Shown here: piece after piece, positions 17,001 through 24,467 of the stretch
Numbering within the stretch: position 1 is the first letter of the stretch
How the letters are laid out: every line of letters begins with the position of its first letter
Origin: Rugosimonospora acidiphila
GTDB lineage: Bacteria > Actinomycetota > Actinomycetes > Mycobacteriales > Micromonosporaceae
Assembly: GCF_039543385.1 (NCBI RefSeq)
Contig: NZ_BAABJQ010000007.1
Location: 335,905 to 399,904 of the forward strand
Reading direction: 5' to 3'
Length of the DNA: 64,000 nucleotides
Program-made: the position numbers and the translations under genes
The notes under the pieces: model-generated
Seen by the model: the letters and a program-made list of their open reading frames with translations, nothing else
Database searches by the model: none
Told to the model about the DNA's origin: nothing

Positions 17001-17452
17001 CCCAGCTCGTCCTGGAAGTCACCGACGGCGGTCGCGATGGGCGCGGCGACGCTATCGGTGATCCAGTGGGTCGCGGCGTCGTACCGGAAGGTCACGCTGG
17101 CACCGCCGGCCGGGACGGTCAGCGGGATGTTGTCGCCGCCCGCGACGGCGTGCAGGCCATAGTTGACATCCCAGCTCTTGTTGAGGGCGGCCTTGTACGA
17201 GTAGGAGCCGGCCGGCAGGTCGACGGTGAGTTCCCAGACGCCGTCGACGGCGCGCGGCCCCAGCTGGGCCTGGTCGCAGTCGGGTGCCCAGTCGCCGGCG
17301 CAGCCGAGTTCGCTGTCGAAGTCGCCGGCCACCGCGACCGCGTCGGGCTGGTCACCGGTGGCGGCGGTGGCGGTGCCGGTGAAGCCGAGGGGTACGAGCA
17401 GCAGCAGCGCGCCAACCGCGAGCCAGCCGACGCGCCGTAATCTCGATGACAT
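14096..17452 (-). CDS. pulA: Secreted pullulanase-type alpha-1,6-glucosidase (GH13)
   Basis: A 1118-residue exported enzyme that hydrolyses alpha-1,6 branches of pullulan, starch and glycogen. It starts with a Sec signal peptide (about residues 1-31, ending ATAAT). Two tandem X25-type modules follow, each with the pattern GDF..ELGC..DW.PDC and SWDVNYG, at about 38-135 and 140-240. Then come a PulA N2 region, CBM48 (ALSLWAPTAQAVSLELY) and the GH13 catalytic barrel. The pullulanase signature YNWGYNP is present, as are the nucleophile in DGFRFDLMG, the acid in YGEGWDFG and the third Asp in VDAHDN. ATG 17452 has AAGGAAGG upstream and begins the signal peptide; the longer in-frame reading is antisense to the previous gene's end. 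It lies 43 bp after the alpha-glucosidase gene, in the same operon. Confidence 0.93.
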   Translation of the reverse strand: MSSRLRRVGWLAVGALLLLVPLGFTGTATAATGDQPDAVAVAGDFDSELGCAGDWAPDCDQAQLGPRAVDGVWELTVDLPAGSYSYKAALNKSWDVNYGLHAVAGGDNIPLTVPAGGASVTFRYDAATHWITDSVAAPIATAVGDFQDELGCPADWSPDCLRSWLEDPDGDGVYTFTTTALPAGDYQVKATLGMSWDVNYGAGGTAGGANIPFTVATNGASTTFSFDAASHTLTVRAGQAPPNLRTEQAQWLAPDLIAWSLGSDPVAHTYQLAAAPNGGLTAGATGITGGTVIPLRYDPAGMPPALRTKYPYLAGLGVLRIPAHWAAKAADLLRGQVAVAALDGNGNLTGATGVQIPGVLDALYAGKAAHADLGPVFHGGRPALSLWAPTAQAVSLELYASSTSNTPKLVPMRRDSATGVWSVTGDKTWNREFYRYRVTVFAPTELKVVTNSVTDPYSLAVSTDSTRSQLVNLDDADLAPRDWSKARPLPALPASQQEIQELHIGDFSDEDATVPAAQRGTYLAFTDAGSAGMAHLRALAAAGATTVHLLPAFDFAGVPEDRADQAQPPCDLASLPADSDQQQACVAQSQATDGYNWGYNPLHYTVPEGSYATRPDGAARTTQFRQMVQAIHDAGLRVVLDVVYNHTAASGEDPDSVLDQIVPGYYQRLSTNGAVTTDSCCADTAPEHAMMNKLIVDSVTTWAKQYHVDGFRFDLMGLDPKQTMLDVKASLAQLTPQRDDVDGKDMFLYGEGWDFGTVTGDSRFVQATQANMAGTGIATFNDRLRDAVRGGSPFDTDPGVQGFASGLFTNPNGDSMNGGADQQKADLLHEMDLVQLGLTGNLKDYRFRDSTGTLVTGADLDYNGAPAGYTDAPGEAITYVDAHDNLSLYDTLTYKLPAATSMADRGRSQALALATTALSEAPGFVQAGSDLLRSKSMDGNSYDSGSWFNAIHWNCATGNGFGRGLPLASSNSSQWPYAAPLLANPDLVPGCSTITSTADQYQQFLRIKRSSPLFSLRTEQEVQQRVTFPLSGTDGEVPGVITEHLDGHGLNTYRSVTVIYNATPTAQHQTLSALAGAHQLLDPIQRDGTDQTVKRSSYAAATGTFTVPPYTVAVFVQQ

Positions 17453-17495
17453 GTCCGGGCCTTCCTTTCGGGACAGGAACGGGTGCCTGCGATCG

Positions 17496-19265
17496 TTACC
17501 GGGTCGGTTGGTGGGGTGGCTGGACGGGCAGCCACCGGACGGTGGTGTCGGCGGGCAGCCACCAGACGGTGGTGTCGGCGGGCAGGAGTACCTCGGCCGC
17601 GTCGTCCACCGGAAGCTCATCGAGGCGGCCACTGGACAGCAGCGGCAGTCCGGGGCGGCGGATCCGGACGGGTGCGTCGCTCATGTTGACGGTGCAGCAG
17701 AACGCCGGCACACCGGCCACGGACCGTTGGAAGGCGAGGACGCCGGCAGCGGCATCGCACCACTCCAGGTTGTCGGCGGCGCCCAGCGCCGGATGCTCCC
17801 GGCGCAACGCCAGGGCGCGGCGGTAGAGATTCAGGGTGGAGTGCGCGTCGGCCTCCTGCGCGGCGACGCTGAGCGCGGCCCAGCCCTGCGGCTGCGGCAG
17901 CCAACTGGGCCCGCCGGCCGGGCCGAAGCCGTAGGGCGGCCGGTCCCCGCCCCAGGGGAGGGGTACGCGGCAGCCGTCGCGGTACCCGTCCTGCCCGAGG
18001 ACGCGGAAGAAGGCCGGATCCTTGCGGCACTCGGCGGGCAGGTCGATGACCTCCGGCAGCCCGAGTTCCTCGCCCTGGTACAGGTAGGCGGAGCCGGGCA
18101 GGGCGAGCATCAGCAGCGACGCGGCGCGGGCCCGGCGCAGCCCCGCGACGGCGTCGACCGGCTGGGCTCGGCGTCCGGCGGCCTCGCCGCCGCCCGCCTG
18201 CAGGAGCCGGGTGGCGTGCCGCACGACGTCGTGATTGGACAGCACCCACGTCGCCGGCGCTCCGACGGTGCGCATGGTCTGCAGGGACTCGTCAATCACT
18301 CGCCGCTGCGCGGCGGGTTCCCAGCCGACCGTGAGGTAGGCGAAGTTGAACGCCTGATGCAACTCGTTGAGGCGGACGTAGTTGCTGAGCCGGCGTAGCG
18401 TCGGCACCCACGCCTCGGCGACACCGATCCGGTCGCCGGGGTACTCGTCGAGGATGTGTCGCCACTGCCGGTAGATGTCGTGGACATCGTTCTGGTCGAA
18501 GTACGGCGTGGCGCCGACGTCGGACGGGGGCAGTTGGGCGGCATCCGCGAGGTTGGGCAGCCCGGGCGCCTTGACCAGGCCGTGCGCGACGTCGACCCGG
18601 AACCCGTCGACGCCGCGATCCAGCCAGAACCGCAGGATGGTGCGGAACTCGTCGATCACGGCCGGGTTGTCCCAGTTGAAGTCGGGCTGCTCGGGCGCGA
18701 AGAGATGCAGGTACCACTCTCCCGGCGTGCCGTCGGGGTTGTCGACGCGGGTCCAGGCGGGACCGCCGAACAGCGACTGCCAATCGTTGGGCGGCGATTC
18801 CCCGTGTTCGCCCTGCCCGGGGCGGAAGTGGTAACGGTCGCGCCACGGTGATCCGGGGCCGCCGGCGATCGCCCGCGCGAACCAGTCATGCTGGTCGGAG
18901 GAGTGGTTGGGGACAAGGTCGACGATGACCCGCATCCCGAATCGGTGCGCGTCGCGGATGACCGCCTCGGCGTCCGCCAGGGTTCCGAACACGGGGTCGA
19001 CCGCGCGGTAGTCGGCCACGTCGTAACCGGCGTCGGCCTGCGGCGAGACGTAGAAGGGAGACAGCCAGATCGCGTCCACGCCGAGGGCGTGCAGGTAGGG
19101 CAGGCGGCTGAGCACACCCGGCAGGTCGCCGATGCCGTCGCCGTTGGCGTCGGCGAAGCTGCGCGGATAGATCTGGTAGATCACCGCCTCCCGCCACCAG
19201 GGCGTCGGCGCGGCCGGATCTGACTTGACGGTGCGAACGCGTTCATCGGTCAGCTGATCAGTCAT
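17496..19265 (-). CDS. Alpha-glucosidase / oligo-1,6-glucosidase (GH13)
   Basis: A 589-residue intracellular GH13 enzyme (no signal peptide). It begins WWREAVIYQIYPRSFADANGDG, the standard start of alpha-glucosidases acting on maltose, isomaltose or trehalose-type oligosaccharides. The nucleophile is in DGFRVDVAHG, the acid/base in GVAEAWV and the third Asp in SNHDVVR. ATG 19265 is chosen because the homologous region starts just after it and GAAGGG lies upstream; the extra in-frame residues to 19469 are not family-like. The C-terminus carries a tandem 9-residue repeat (LPADTTVWW, LPADTTVRW) and runs about 25 residues past the normal end. It is coupled with pulA downstream, so it takes up the products of the secreted pullulanase. 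Confidence 0.92.
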   Translation of the reverse strand: MTDQLTDERVRTVKSDPAAPTPWWREAVIYQIYPRSFADANGDGIGDLPGVLSRLPYLHALGVDAIWLSPFYVSPQADAGYDVADYRAVDPVFGTLADAEAVIRDAHRFGMRVIVDLVPNHSSDQHDWFARAIAGGPGSPWRDRYHFRPGQGEHGESPPNDWQSLFGGPAWTRVDNPDGTPGEWYLHLFAPEQPDFNWDNPAVIDEFRTILRFWLDRGVDGFRVDVAHGLVKAPGLPNLADAAQLPPSDVGATPYFDQNDVHDIYRQWRHILDEYPGDRIGVAEAWVPTLRRLSNYVRLNELHQAFNFAYLTVGWEPAAQRRVIDESLQTMRTVGAPATWVLSNHDVVRHATRLLQAGGGEAAGRRAQPVDAVAGLRRARAASLLMLALPGSAYLYQGEELGLPEVIDLPAECRKDPAFFRVLGQDGYRDGCRVPLPWGGDRPPYGFGPAGGPSWLPQPQGWAALSVAAQEADAHSTLNLYRRALALRREHPALGAADNLEWCDAAAGVLAFQRSVAGVPAFCCTVNMSDAPVRIRRPGLPLLSSGRLDELPVDDAAEVLLPADTTVWWLPADTTVRWLPVQPPHQPTR

Positions 19266-19386
19266 GGAACCCTTCACACAGGCGGGGCGGCGGTCGGGGT
19301 CGGTTGCCGACCCTGACGCGGCGGTCACGCTTCCCACTCGGCCGTGAGCAGTCCGACGCGGGTCGCGCCTCGAACGTCGGTGCCTC

Positions 19387-19434
19387 GATGCGGTGGTGCC
19401 TGGATGCGGTGGTGCCTGGATGCGGTCGTGCTCG
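19387..19434. repeat. Short tandem repeat, 16 bp x 3
   Basis: Three head-to-tail copies of GATGCGGTGGTGCCTG (the third with changes) lie in the untranslated leader of the alpha-glucosidase gene, between its start and the probable operator. Their effect is unknown. Confidence 0.6.
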
Positions 19435-19477
19435 AACAGTGGCGGGCGATATTGATCAACGCCGACCATATCAGGTT

Positions 19478-19493
19478 ACTAACACGAGTTAGT
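19478..19493. promoter_or_regulatory. Probable LacI-family operator
   Basis: The inverted repeat ACTAAC-ACGA-GTTAGT with a CG-centred spacer lies in AT-rich DNA 213 bp upstream of the alpha-glucosidase start and 47 bp beyond the end of the LacI gene. LacI/MalR-type regulators of maltose genes bind such sites. It would control the glucosidase-pullulanase operon. Confidence 0.6.
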
Positions 19494-19539
19494 TAACGTT
19501 CCGATAACCGCGCTCCGGCGTCACGGAGTCGCTGTCGGG

Positions 19540-20607
19540 TCAGTGGCCCGGCGCGGGACCGCTCGAATCGCGCACGATCAGTGAGGTACTGAGCAGCTGA
19601 TGCGGGTGCTGGTCCTCGCCCCGGATCGCCGAGATCAGGAAGTCGGCCGCCGTGCGGCCCTTCGTCGCGATCGCCTGCCGCACCGTTGTCAGCCGCGGCC
19701 GCAGCCACGCCGACTCGGTCAGGTCGTCGAAGCCGGTCACCGACACCTGTCCCGGCACGTCCACGCCCAACTCGTGCAGCGCGTCCATGGCTCCGAACGC
19801 CAGGATGTCCGACAGCGCGACGATCGCCGTCAGCGCGGTGTCCGCCAGCAGCGCCCTGGTCGCCCGGTACCCGTCCGTCCGGGTCGCCGGCACCTCGGCC
19901 AGCGCCACGTCGGCCATTGTCATCCCGGCCTGGGCCAGCGCGTCCACGATTCCCGCCAGCCGCCGCCCCAGCGGCCCCCGGTAGCCGCGGACCGCCTTCT
20001 CCGGCCCCGGGTCGATCGACAACACCGCCAACCGGCGATGCCCCAGCTCCAGCAGGTGCCGCACCACCTCCCGCGCCCCACCCCGGTCGTCGACACCGAT
20101 GCTCGGCACGTTCTCCTGCGGATCGCTGTCCACCAGCACGAAGGGGACCCTGCGACGCTCCAACTCGGAGACCTCGCCCTGGTCGATCTCCAGGCCGCAC
20201 ACGATGAATCCGTCGACCGCCGCGTACGGTATCGCCTTCAGCATCGACTCCCGCAGCGGCGGCGTCAGCAACAGCGTGAACCCCTCCTGGTCGCACACCT
20301 GCCCAGCGCCCATCAGAAACCGCGCGTAGTAAGGGTTCTCCATGATCTTCGCCAGGCTCTGCGGGAGCAGGACACCGAGAGACTGGGTCTGTCCGGCCTG
20401 CAACATTCGCGCGAGGGTGTTCGGCACGTAGCCAATCTCGTGCGCCGCGGCCAGGATGCGGTCCCGCGTCGCGGTGGAGATCCGGTGCGGGCTGTTGAAC
20501 GCGAACGACACCGCCGACCGGGACACCCCCGCCGCGGCGGCCACGTCGCTGGAGGTCGGCTTGACCTTCGCCGCGCCAGCCTCTCGCCTACCAGACCTCG
20601 CCGGCAT
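19540..20607 (-). CDS. LacI-family transcriptional regulator
   Basis: A 355-residue repressor. The N-terminal helix-turn-helix and hinge are SSDVAAAAGVSRSAVSFAFN and GYVPNTLARMLQ (about residues 18-70). The periplasmic-binding-protein-like sensor domain follows to the end (LGVLLPQS, GFIVCGLE, SVTGFDDL). It lies directly upstream of, and in the same direction as, the alpha-glucosidase and pullulanase genes, so it most likely represses them until a maltose- or isomaltose-type sugar is present. The ligand is inferred from context only. The ATG used gives an extended charged N-terminus before the HTH; a start nearer residue 14 would also be compatible. Confidence 0.9.
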   Translation of the reverse strand: MPARSGRREAGAAKVKPTSSDVAAAAGVSRSAVSFAFNSPHRISTATRDRILAAAHEIGYVPNTLARMLQAGQTQSLGVLLPQSLAKIMENPYYARFLMGAGQVCDQEGFTLLLTPPLRESMLKAIPYAAVDGFIVCGLEIDQGEVSELERRRVPFVLVDSDPQENVPSIGVDDRGGAREVVRHLLELGHRRLAVLSIDPGPEKAVRGYRGPLGRRLAGIVDALAQAGMTMADVALAEVPATRTDGYRATRALLADTALTAIVALSDILAFGAMDALHELGVDVPGQVSVTGFDDLTESAWLRPRLTTVRQAIATKGRTAADFLISAIRGEDQHPHQLLSTSLIVRDSSGPAPGH

Positions 20608-20670
20608 CTGCTTGAAATCCCGCCTCCAGCGAACAATCTGACCATGGTAACGCCCGGGACCGTGGCACGA

Positions 20671-20696
20671 GTCCCGGTCGGGAGCCCGACCGGGAC
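20671..20696 (-). terminator. Terminator after the lactonase-like gene
   Basis: The inverted repeat GTCCCGGTCG / CGACCGGGAC with a 6-nt central GGAGCC lies 18 bases beyond the stop codon at 20715 on the minus strand. The stem can extend two more pairs. Confidence 0.55.
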
Positions 20697-20714
20697 CGCG
20701 CGCGTCGCAACGTC

Positions 20715-21860
20715 TCAGGAGGCGGCGATGCCCTCCATGCCGTTGCCGTTGGCGAACTGAGGCAGCCCGGTCGCGGTGGTGACCAGCTTCAGCGACCCGT
20801 CGCCGTTGACCTTGTAGCCCTGGACATTGCCGGCGGCGGCGTTCTGGACGTAGAGGAAGCCGCCGCTGGTGGTCATGTCGATGGAGCCGCCGTGCGTGTT
20901 CGCGGCGACGGGGTTGGCCAGCACCAGGTCGCCGTTCGTGCCGATGGTGTAGGAGCTGATGGTGGAGCTTCCGGCGTTGGCGACGAAGATGAAGCTGCCG
21001 ACCCGCTGGATCCAGCAGGTGGCCTGCTGGCCGTTGGGAACCGACGGACCGATCTGGGTGAGCGTGCCGTCGCCGGACAGCTGGAAGCGGGTGACCGCGT
21101 TGGCGGTGGTCTCGGCGACCAGTAGCTTGCCGCGCTTGTCGAAGGTGAAGCCGAACGGCCCGCCCTCGTCGGTGTTGGCGACCGGGCGGTTGCCCAACTG
21201 GCCGTCGGGGCCGATGGCGAAGGAGCCGATGAGGTTGACGGTCTTCGTGCTGACCAGCAGGAAGTGGCCGCCGGGGCTGATGCCGACCTGAGCCGGGGCG
21301 GTGCCGAAGGCCGGCGGGTTGGCGTTTCGCAGGCCGAGCGACCGGTTGGCCCCGTTGATCAGGGACAGCTGACCGTCGTGGAGCTGATACCCCTGCACCG
21401 CGCCGGCGCCGCCGGCGTTGAGGACGTAGACCAGATCGTCGCGCACCGTGATGCTCACCGGCAGCAGGCCGCCGGACCAGACCACCTGCAGTCGCGTGAG
21501 CCGGTCGCCGTCGACCCGGAACAGGGTGACGGTGTTGCTGCCGGCGTTGACCGCGAACAGGTAGTCGTCGTGGAAGATCAGCGAGCCCTGGGAGGCGAGC
21601 GCGTCGACGGGCGGGCCAACGGTGGCCCCGCCGAGCCCGCCGGTCTGGTACTCGCCGGCGAGCTTCAGGCCGCCGTTCTTTTTCCGGTCGAAGACGAGCA
21701 CGGTGTTGCCCAGCGACTTGTTGGTCTGCACGAACACGGCGTGTTTACCGTCGTGGTGGTCCGTCGCGGTGGGCGCGTCGGCGGAGGCGGTGCTGGACGC
21801 GATCAAGCCACCGGTGAGACCCGCGACCAGGAGTGCGCTGACGATCCTCGATGAGCGCAT
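20715..21860 (-). CDS. Secreted lactonase-fold beta-propeller protein
   Basis: A 381-residue exported protein with a Sec signal peptide (about residues 1-27, ending ASADA). The rest consists of seven similar blades with repeated motifs (DDYLFAVNAGSNTVTLFRVD, GSFIFVANAGSSTISSY, GGFLYVQNAAAGNVQGYKV), as in the 6-phosphogluconolactonase/YncE-like propeller family. A true cytosolic 6-phosphogluconolactonase would not be exported, so it is probably a binding or surface protein. The ATG has AAGGG 7 bases upstream. An AT-rich promoter region precedes it, and a hairpin terminator separates it from the LacI gene. Confidence 0.85.
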   Translation of the reverse strand: MRSSRIVSALLVAGLTGGLIASSTASADAPTATDHHDGKHAVFVQTNKSLGNTVLVFDRKKNGGLKLAGEYQTGGLGGATVGPPVDALASQGSLIFHDDYLFAVNAGSNTVTLFRVDGDRLTRLQVVWSGGLLPVSITVRDDLVYVLNAGGAGAVQGYQLHDGQLSLINGANRSLGLRNANPPAFGTAPAQVGISPGGHFLLVSTKTVNLIGSFAIGPDGQLGNRPVANTDEGGPFGFTFDKRGKLLVAETTANAVTRFQLSGDGTLTQIGPSVPNGQQATCWIQRVGSFIFVANAGSSTISSYTIGTNGDLVLANPVAANTHGGSIDMTTSGGFLYVQNAAAGNVQGYKVNGDGSLKLVTTATGLPQFANGNGMEGIAAS

Positions 21861-22475
21861 GAAGTACCCTTCTGTCCGACTAAGTCCAAAGCGAGAATAT
21901 TTCGCTTAATGTGAGGGTAAGCGGCTTAGGACGGTGGTCGGGATGTTTGCCGTCAACTGGCGGATACCGTCCGGATAGCTACTGATGCGATGACTGGGCG
22001 TGCCCGGGCGCGCCTCGACGCTCAGCGCCCAGGATCACCGGAATCGGCGCCAGGGCGAATGCCCGACGCGTATGTCACCGTTCGCCGCGTCTGCCGTTGC
22101 GTTCTGGCTCGGCTTCCGACGACTCAGCCGGGTTTGGCGATGGCGGACAGCCGCGGCGACCTGGTCGCCGGCGCCATGGTCCGGAGTGATCCGAACGCCT
22201 CCCTCTTCGCTAGGATTTCCGACCCGCTGACCCTTGTCGACAATGGCGAAGAGGTCCTCTCCGACGGGTAGGCGCGGGCGGGACGCGAACTACCATCAGG
22301 TCTTGCCGGGGCGACCCCAATCACGCGCGGCGGGGAACGCGGGCCATCGCCGAATTGGCCACGCCCCGGGCCAGGCGAAGATTATCGTCGGCCTCGCCTG
22401 CGGGCAGAACCGTCCCGCTCAAGGCTTCGCCGGCCGCGACGGACGGCACCGATTCGCGGTGGTGAGGAGAGCATT
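21861..22475. other. Divergent intergenic region, no gene
   Basis: About 615 bp between divergent genes. Next to the propeller gene it is AT-rich and holds an inverted repeat, AAGCGA-N7-TCGCTT (21889-21907), around AATATT, a plausible operator or promoter element for the minus-strand gene. The remaining reading frames show no ribosome site or recognisable content. Confidence 0.45.
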
Positions 22476-23609
22476 GTGGCCAACGAACACCTGTCGCGGC
22501 TCGAGGCGGTCATCGCCGATGTCGTCGCCCCGACGGCGGCCATGCTGGACCGCGAAGGCACGTTCCCGCGCAAGGCCGTCGACGCGCTCGGCGCGGCCGG
22601 CATTCTGGGCCTCACCAGTCAGGAACGGCCGGGCGGTGCCGGTGCTGGCATGCGCGACGCCGTCGCGGTGATCGAACGGCTGAGCCAGGCGTGTGGGTCC
22701 ACGGCCATGGTGGTGCTCATGCACTACGCGGCGGTGCCGATCATCGTGGCGCACGGTCCCCAGGAGGTGCGCGCCGCGATCGCCGATGGCCGGCACCTGA
22801 CCACTCTCGCCTTTTCGGAGGCCGGCTCGCGCAGCCACTTCTGGGCCCCGATGAGCACCGCTGCCCCCGGCGGGGCTGAGGGTGTGCGCCTGGACGCCCA
22901 CAAGAGTTGGGTCACCTCGGCCGGTGAGGCGGACAGCTACGTGTGGTCGAGCCGACCGCTGCGCGCCGACGCGGGCAGCACGTTGTGGCTCGTGCGCTCG
23001 GATGCCCCGGGACTCGCGGTGGCGGGTGCCTTCGACGGGCTCGGGCTGCGCGGGAACGCGTCCCGACCCGTTCGCGCCGAGCACGTCGAGGTGCCGGTCT
23101 CGGCCATGCTCGGTCCGGACGGTTCGGGTCTGGATCTCTCGATGCAGCTGGTCCTGCCCTGGTTCCTGGTGCTCAGCGCGGCGTTCAGCCTGGGCCTGAT
23201 GCGCGGCACGGTTCGTGAGGCGGTCGCGCACCTGACCGGTACCCGGTTGGAGCACCTGAACCAGACGTTGGCCGAGCAGCCGCTGGTGCGGTATGACATC
23301 GGGCGCATGCAGATGCAGATGGACCAGACGGCGGCACTGATCGAGCACACGCTCTCGGGTCTGGAGAACGGCGCCGACAATGCGCTCCTGCGGGTTCTGG
23401 AGGTGAAGGCCGCGGCGGCGGAGTCGGCCATCGCGGTCACCGACCTGGCCATGAAGGCGTGTGGTGGAGCCGCGTTCCGGCGTGAGCTCGGGATCGAACG
23501 ACGCTTCCGTGACGCCCGTGCCGCGCGGGTGATGGCGCCCACCACGGATCGGCTGGTGGACTTCGTCGGCCGGGCCGTGTGCGGGATGCCGCTGCTGGAC
23601 GCGGTATGA
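22476..23609 (+). CDS. Acyl-CoA dehydrogenase-like flavoprotein
   Basis: A 377-residue protein with the acyl-CoA dehydrogenase fold. An N-terminal helical domain (GILGLTSQERPGGAG) is followed by the middle beta domain (AFSEAGSRSHFW, LDAHKSWVTSAGEADSYVW) and a C-terminal helical domain (VTDLAMKACGGAAFRRELGIERRFRDARAARV). The usual C-terminal catalytic Glu motif (YEG-like) is replaced by VMAPTTD, so it may be one of the flavin oxygenase- or desulfurase-like relatives (SfnB/DszC type) rather than a beta-oxidation enzyme. The GTG start has GAGGAGA 5 bases upstream. Its stop overlaps the next ATG, so it is coupled to a PhnD-like protein and a diiron protein. Confidence 0.85.
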   Translation: MANEHLSRLEAVIADVVAPTAAMLDREGTFPRKAVDALGAAGILGLTSQERPGGAGAGMRDAVAVIERLSQACGSTAMVVLMHYAAVPIIVAHGPQEVRAAIADGRHLTTLAFSEAGSRSHFWAPMSTAAPGGAEGVRLDAHKSWVTSAGEADSYVWSSRPLRADAGSTLWLVRSDAPGLAVAGAFDGLGLRGNASRPVRAEHVEVPVSAMLGPDGSGLDLSMQLVLPWFLVLSAAFSLGLMRGTVREAVAHLTGTRLEHLNQTLAEQPLVRYDIGRMQMQMDQTAALIEHTLSGLENGADNALLRVLEVKAAAAESAIAVTDLAMKACGGAAFRRELGIERRFRDARAARVMAPTTDRLVDFVGRAVCGMPLLDAV

Positions 23610-24454
23610 CAACCGAAAGCCTGCTCCTGGGCGCGGTCGCGTACGACCCGAAGGTGGTGACCATCTGGACCGGGTTCCGCGACTGGCTGCGCGAGCACGG
23701 TCTGCCCTTCGACTACGTGCTGTACTCGAACTACGAGCGGCAGGTCGAGGACCTGGTCGCCGGTCGGATTCAGGTGGCGTGGAACTCACCGCTGGCCTGG
23801 GTGCGCGCCCGGCGGCTGGCGGCCGCGGCGGGCCGCACCGTGCGGGCTGTCCTGATGCGGGACACCGACCGGGACTTGACCTCGGTGGTCGTGGTGCGTG
23901 CCGATTCCGGGATCGGGCAGGTGTCCGGACTGGACGGTCGAGTGGTCGGTACCGGTGCCGTCGACTCGCCGCAGGGCACCCTGATCCCGCTGGCGCAGCT
24001 GGCCGGGCTCGGCGTGAAGGTGAACGTGCGCCGCTTCGATGTCGGCGTCGGCCTGCACGGTGATCACATCGGCGGCGAGCGGGACGCCGTCCGGGCGCTG
24101 CTCGCGGGCGAGGTGGACGCGGCAGCCATGCTCGACGGGAGCCACCTGACGTTCACCCGGGAGGGCCTGCTGCCGAGCGGGAGCACCCGGGTACTCGCGC
24201 AGACCGAGCCGTACGACCACTGCAACATGTCGGCGGTGGATTTGGCGCCGTCCGCACTGGTCGACCGGTTCGAGGCGTTGCTGCGGGGGATGTCGTACGA
24301 CGACGCCGCGGTGCGGCCCCCGCTCGATCTGGAGGGCCTGACTCGCTGGGTGAGCGGTCGCACCGACGGCTATCGCGCCCTGGAGGCCGCGGTTGAGCTG
24401 TTCGGCTTCTACGGCCCGGCCGGCGAGCCGGCGATGCCGGACTATTCACCGTGA
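23606..24454 (+). CDS. PhnD/SsuA-like substrate-binding fold protein without signal peptide
   Basis: A 282-residue protein of the phosphonate/sulfonate/THI5-like binding-protein superfamily: LLLGAVAYDPKVVTIW, YVLYSNYERQVEDLVAGRIQVAWNSPLAW, GVGLHGDHIGGERDAVRALLAGEVDAAAML. It has no Sec, Tat or lipoprotein signal and no ABC permease or ATPase beside it, so it is probably cytosolic. It may be an enzyme or carrier that reuses the binding-protein fold, as MqnA and THI5 do. ATG overlaps the preceding stop (ATGA). The next gene begins 13 bases after its stop. The substrate is unknown. Confidence 0.8.
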   Translation: MTTESLLLGAVAYDPKVVTIWTGFRDWLREHGLPFDYVLYSNYERQVEDLVAGRIQVAWNSPLAWVRARRLAAAAGRTVRAVLMRDTDRDLTSVVVVRADSGIGQVSGLDGRVVGTGAVDSPQGTLIPLAQLAGLGVKVNVRRFDVGVGLHGDHIGGERDAVRALLAGEVDAAAMLDGSHLTFTREGLLPSGSTRVLAQTEPYDHCNMSAVDLAPSALVDRFEALLRGMSYDDAAVRPPLDLEGLTRWVSGRTDGYRALEAAVELFGFYGPAGEPAMPDYSP

Positions 24455-24467
24455 CGGACCGTCGACG

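Noticed and set aside
19266..19469. N-terminal extension of the alpha-glucosidase
   Set aside because: The extra residues are His/Arg/Pro-rich, include the 16-bp DNA repeats, and the family start lies at 19265 with a ribosome site.
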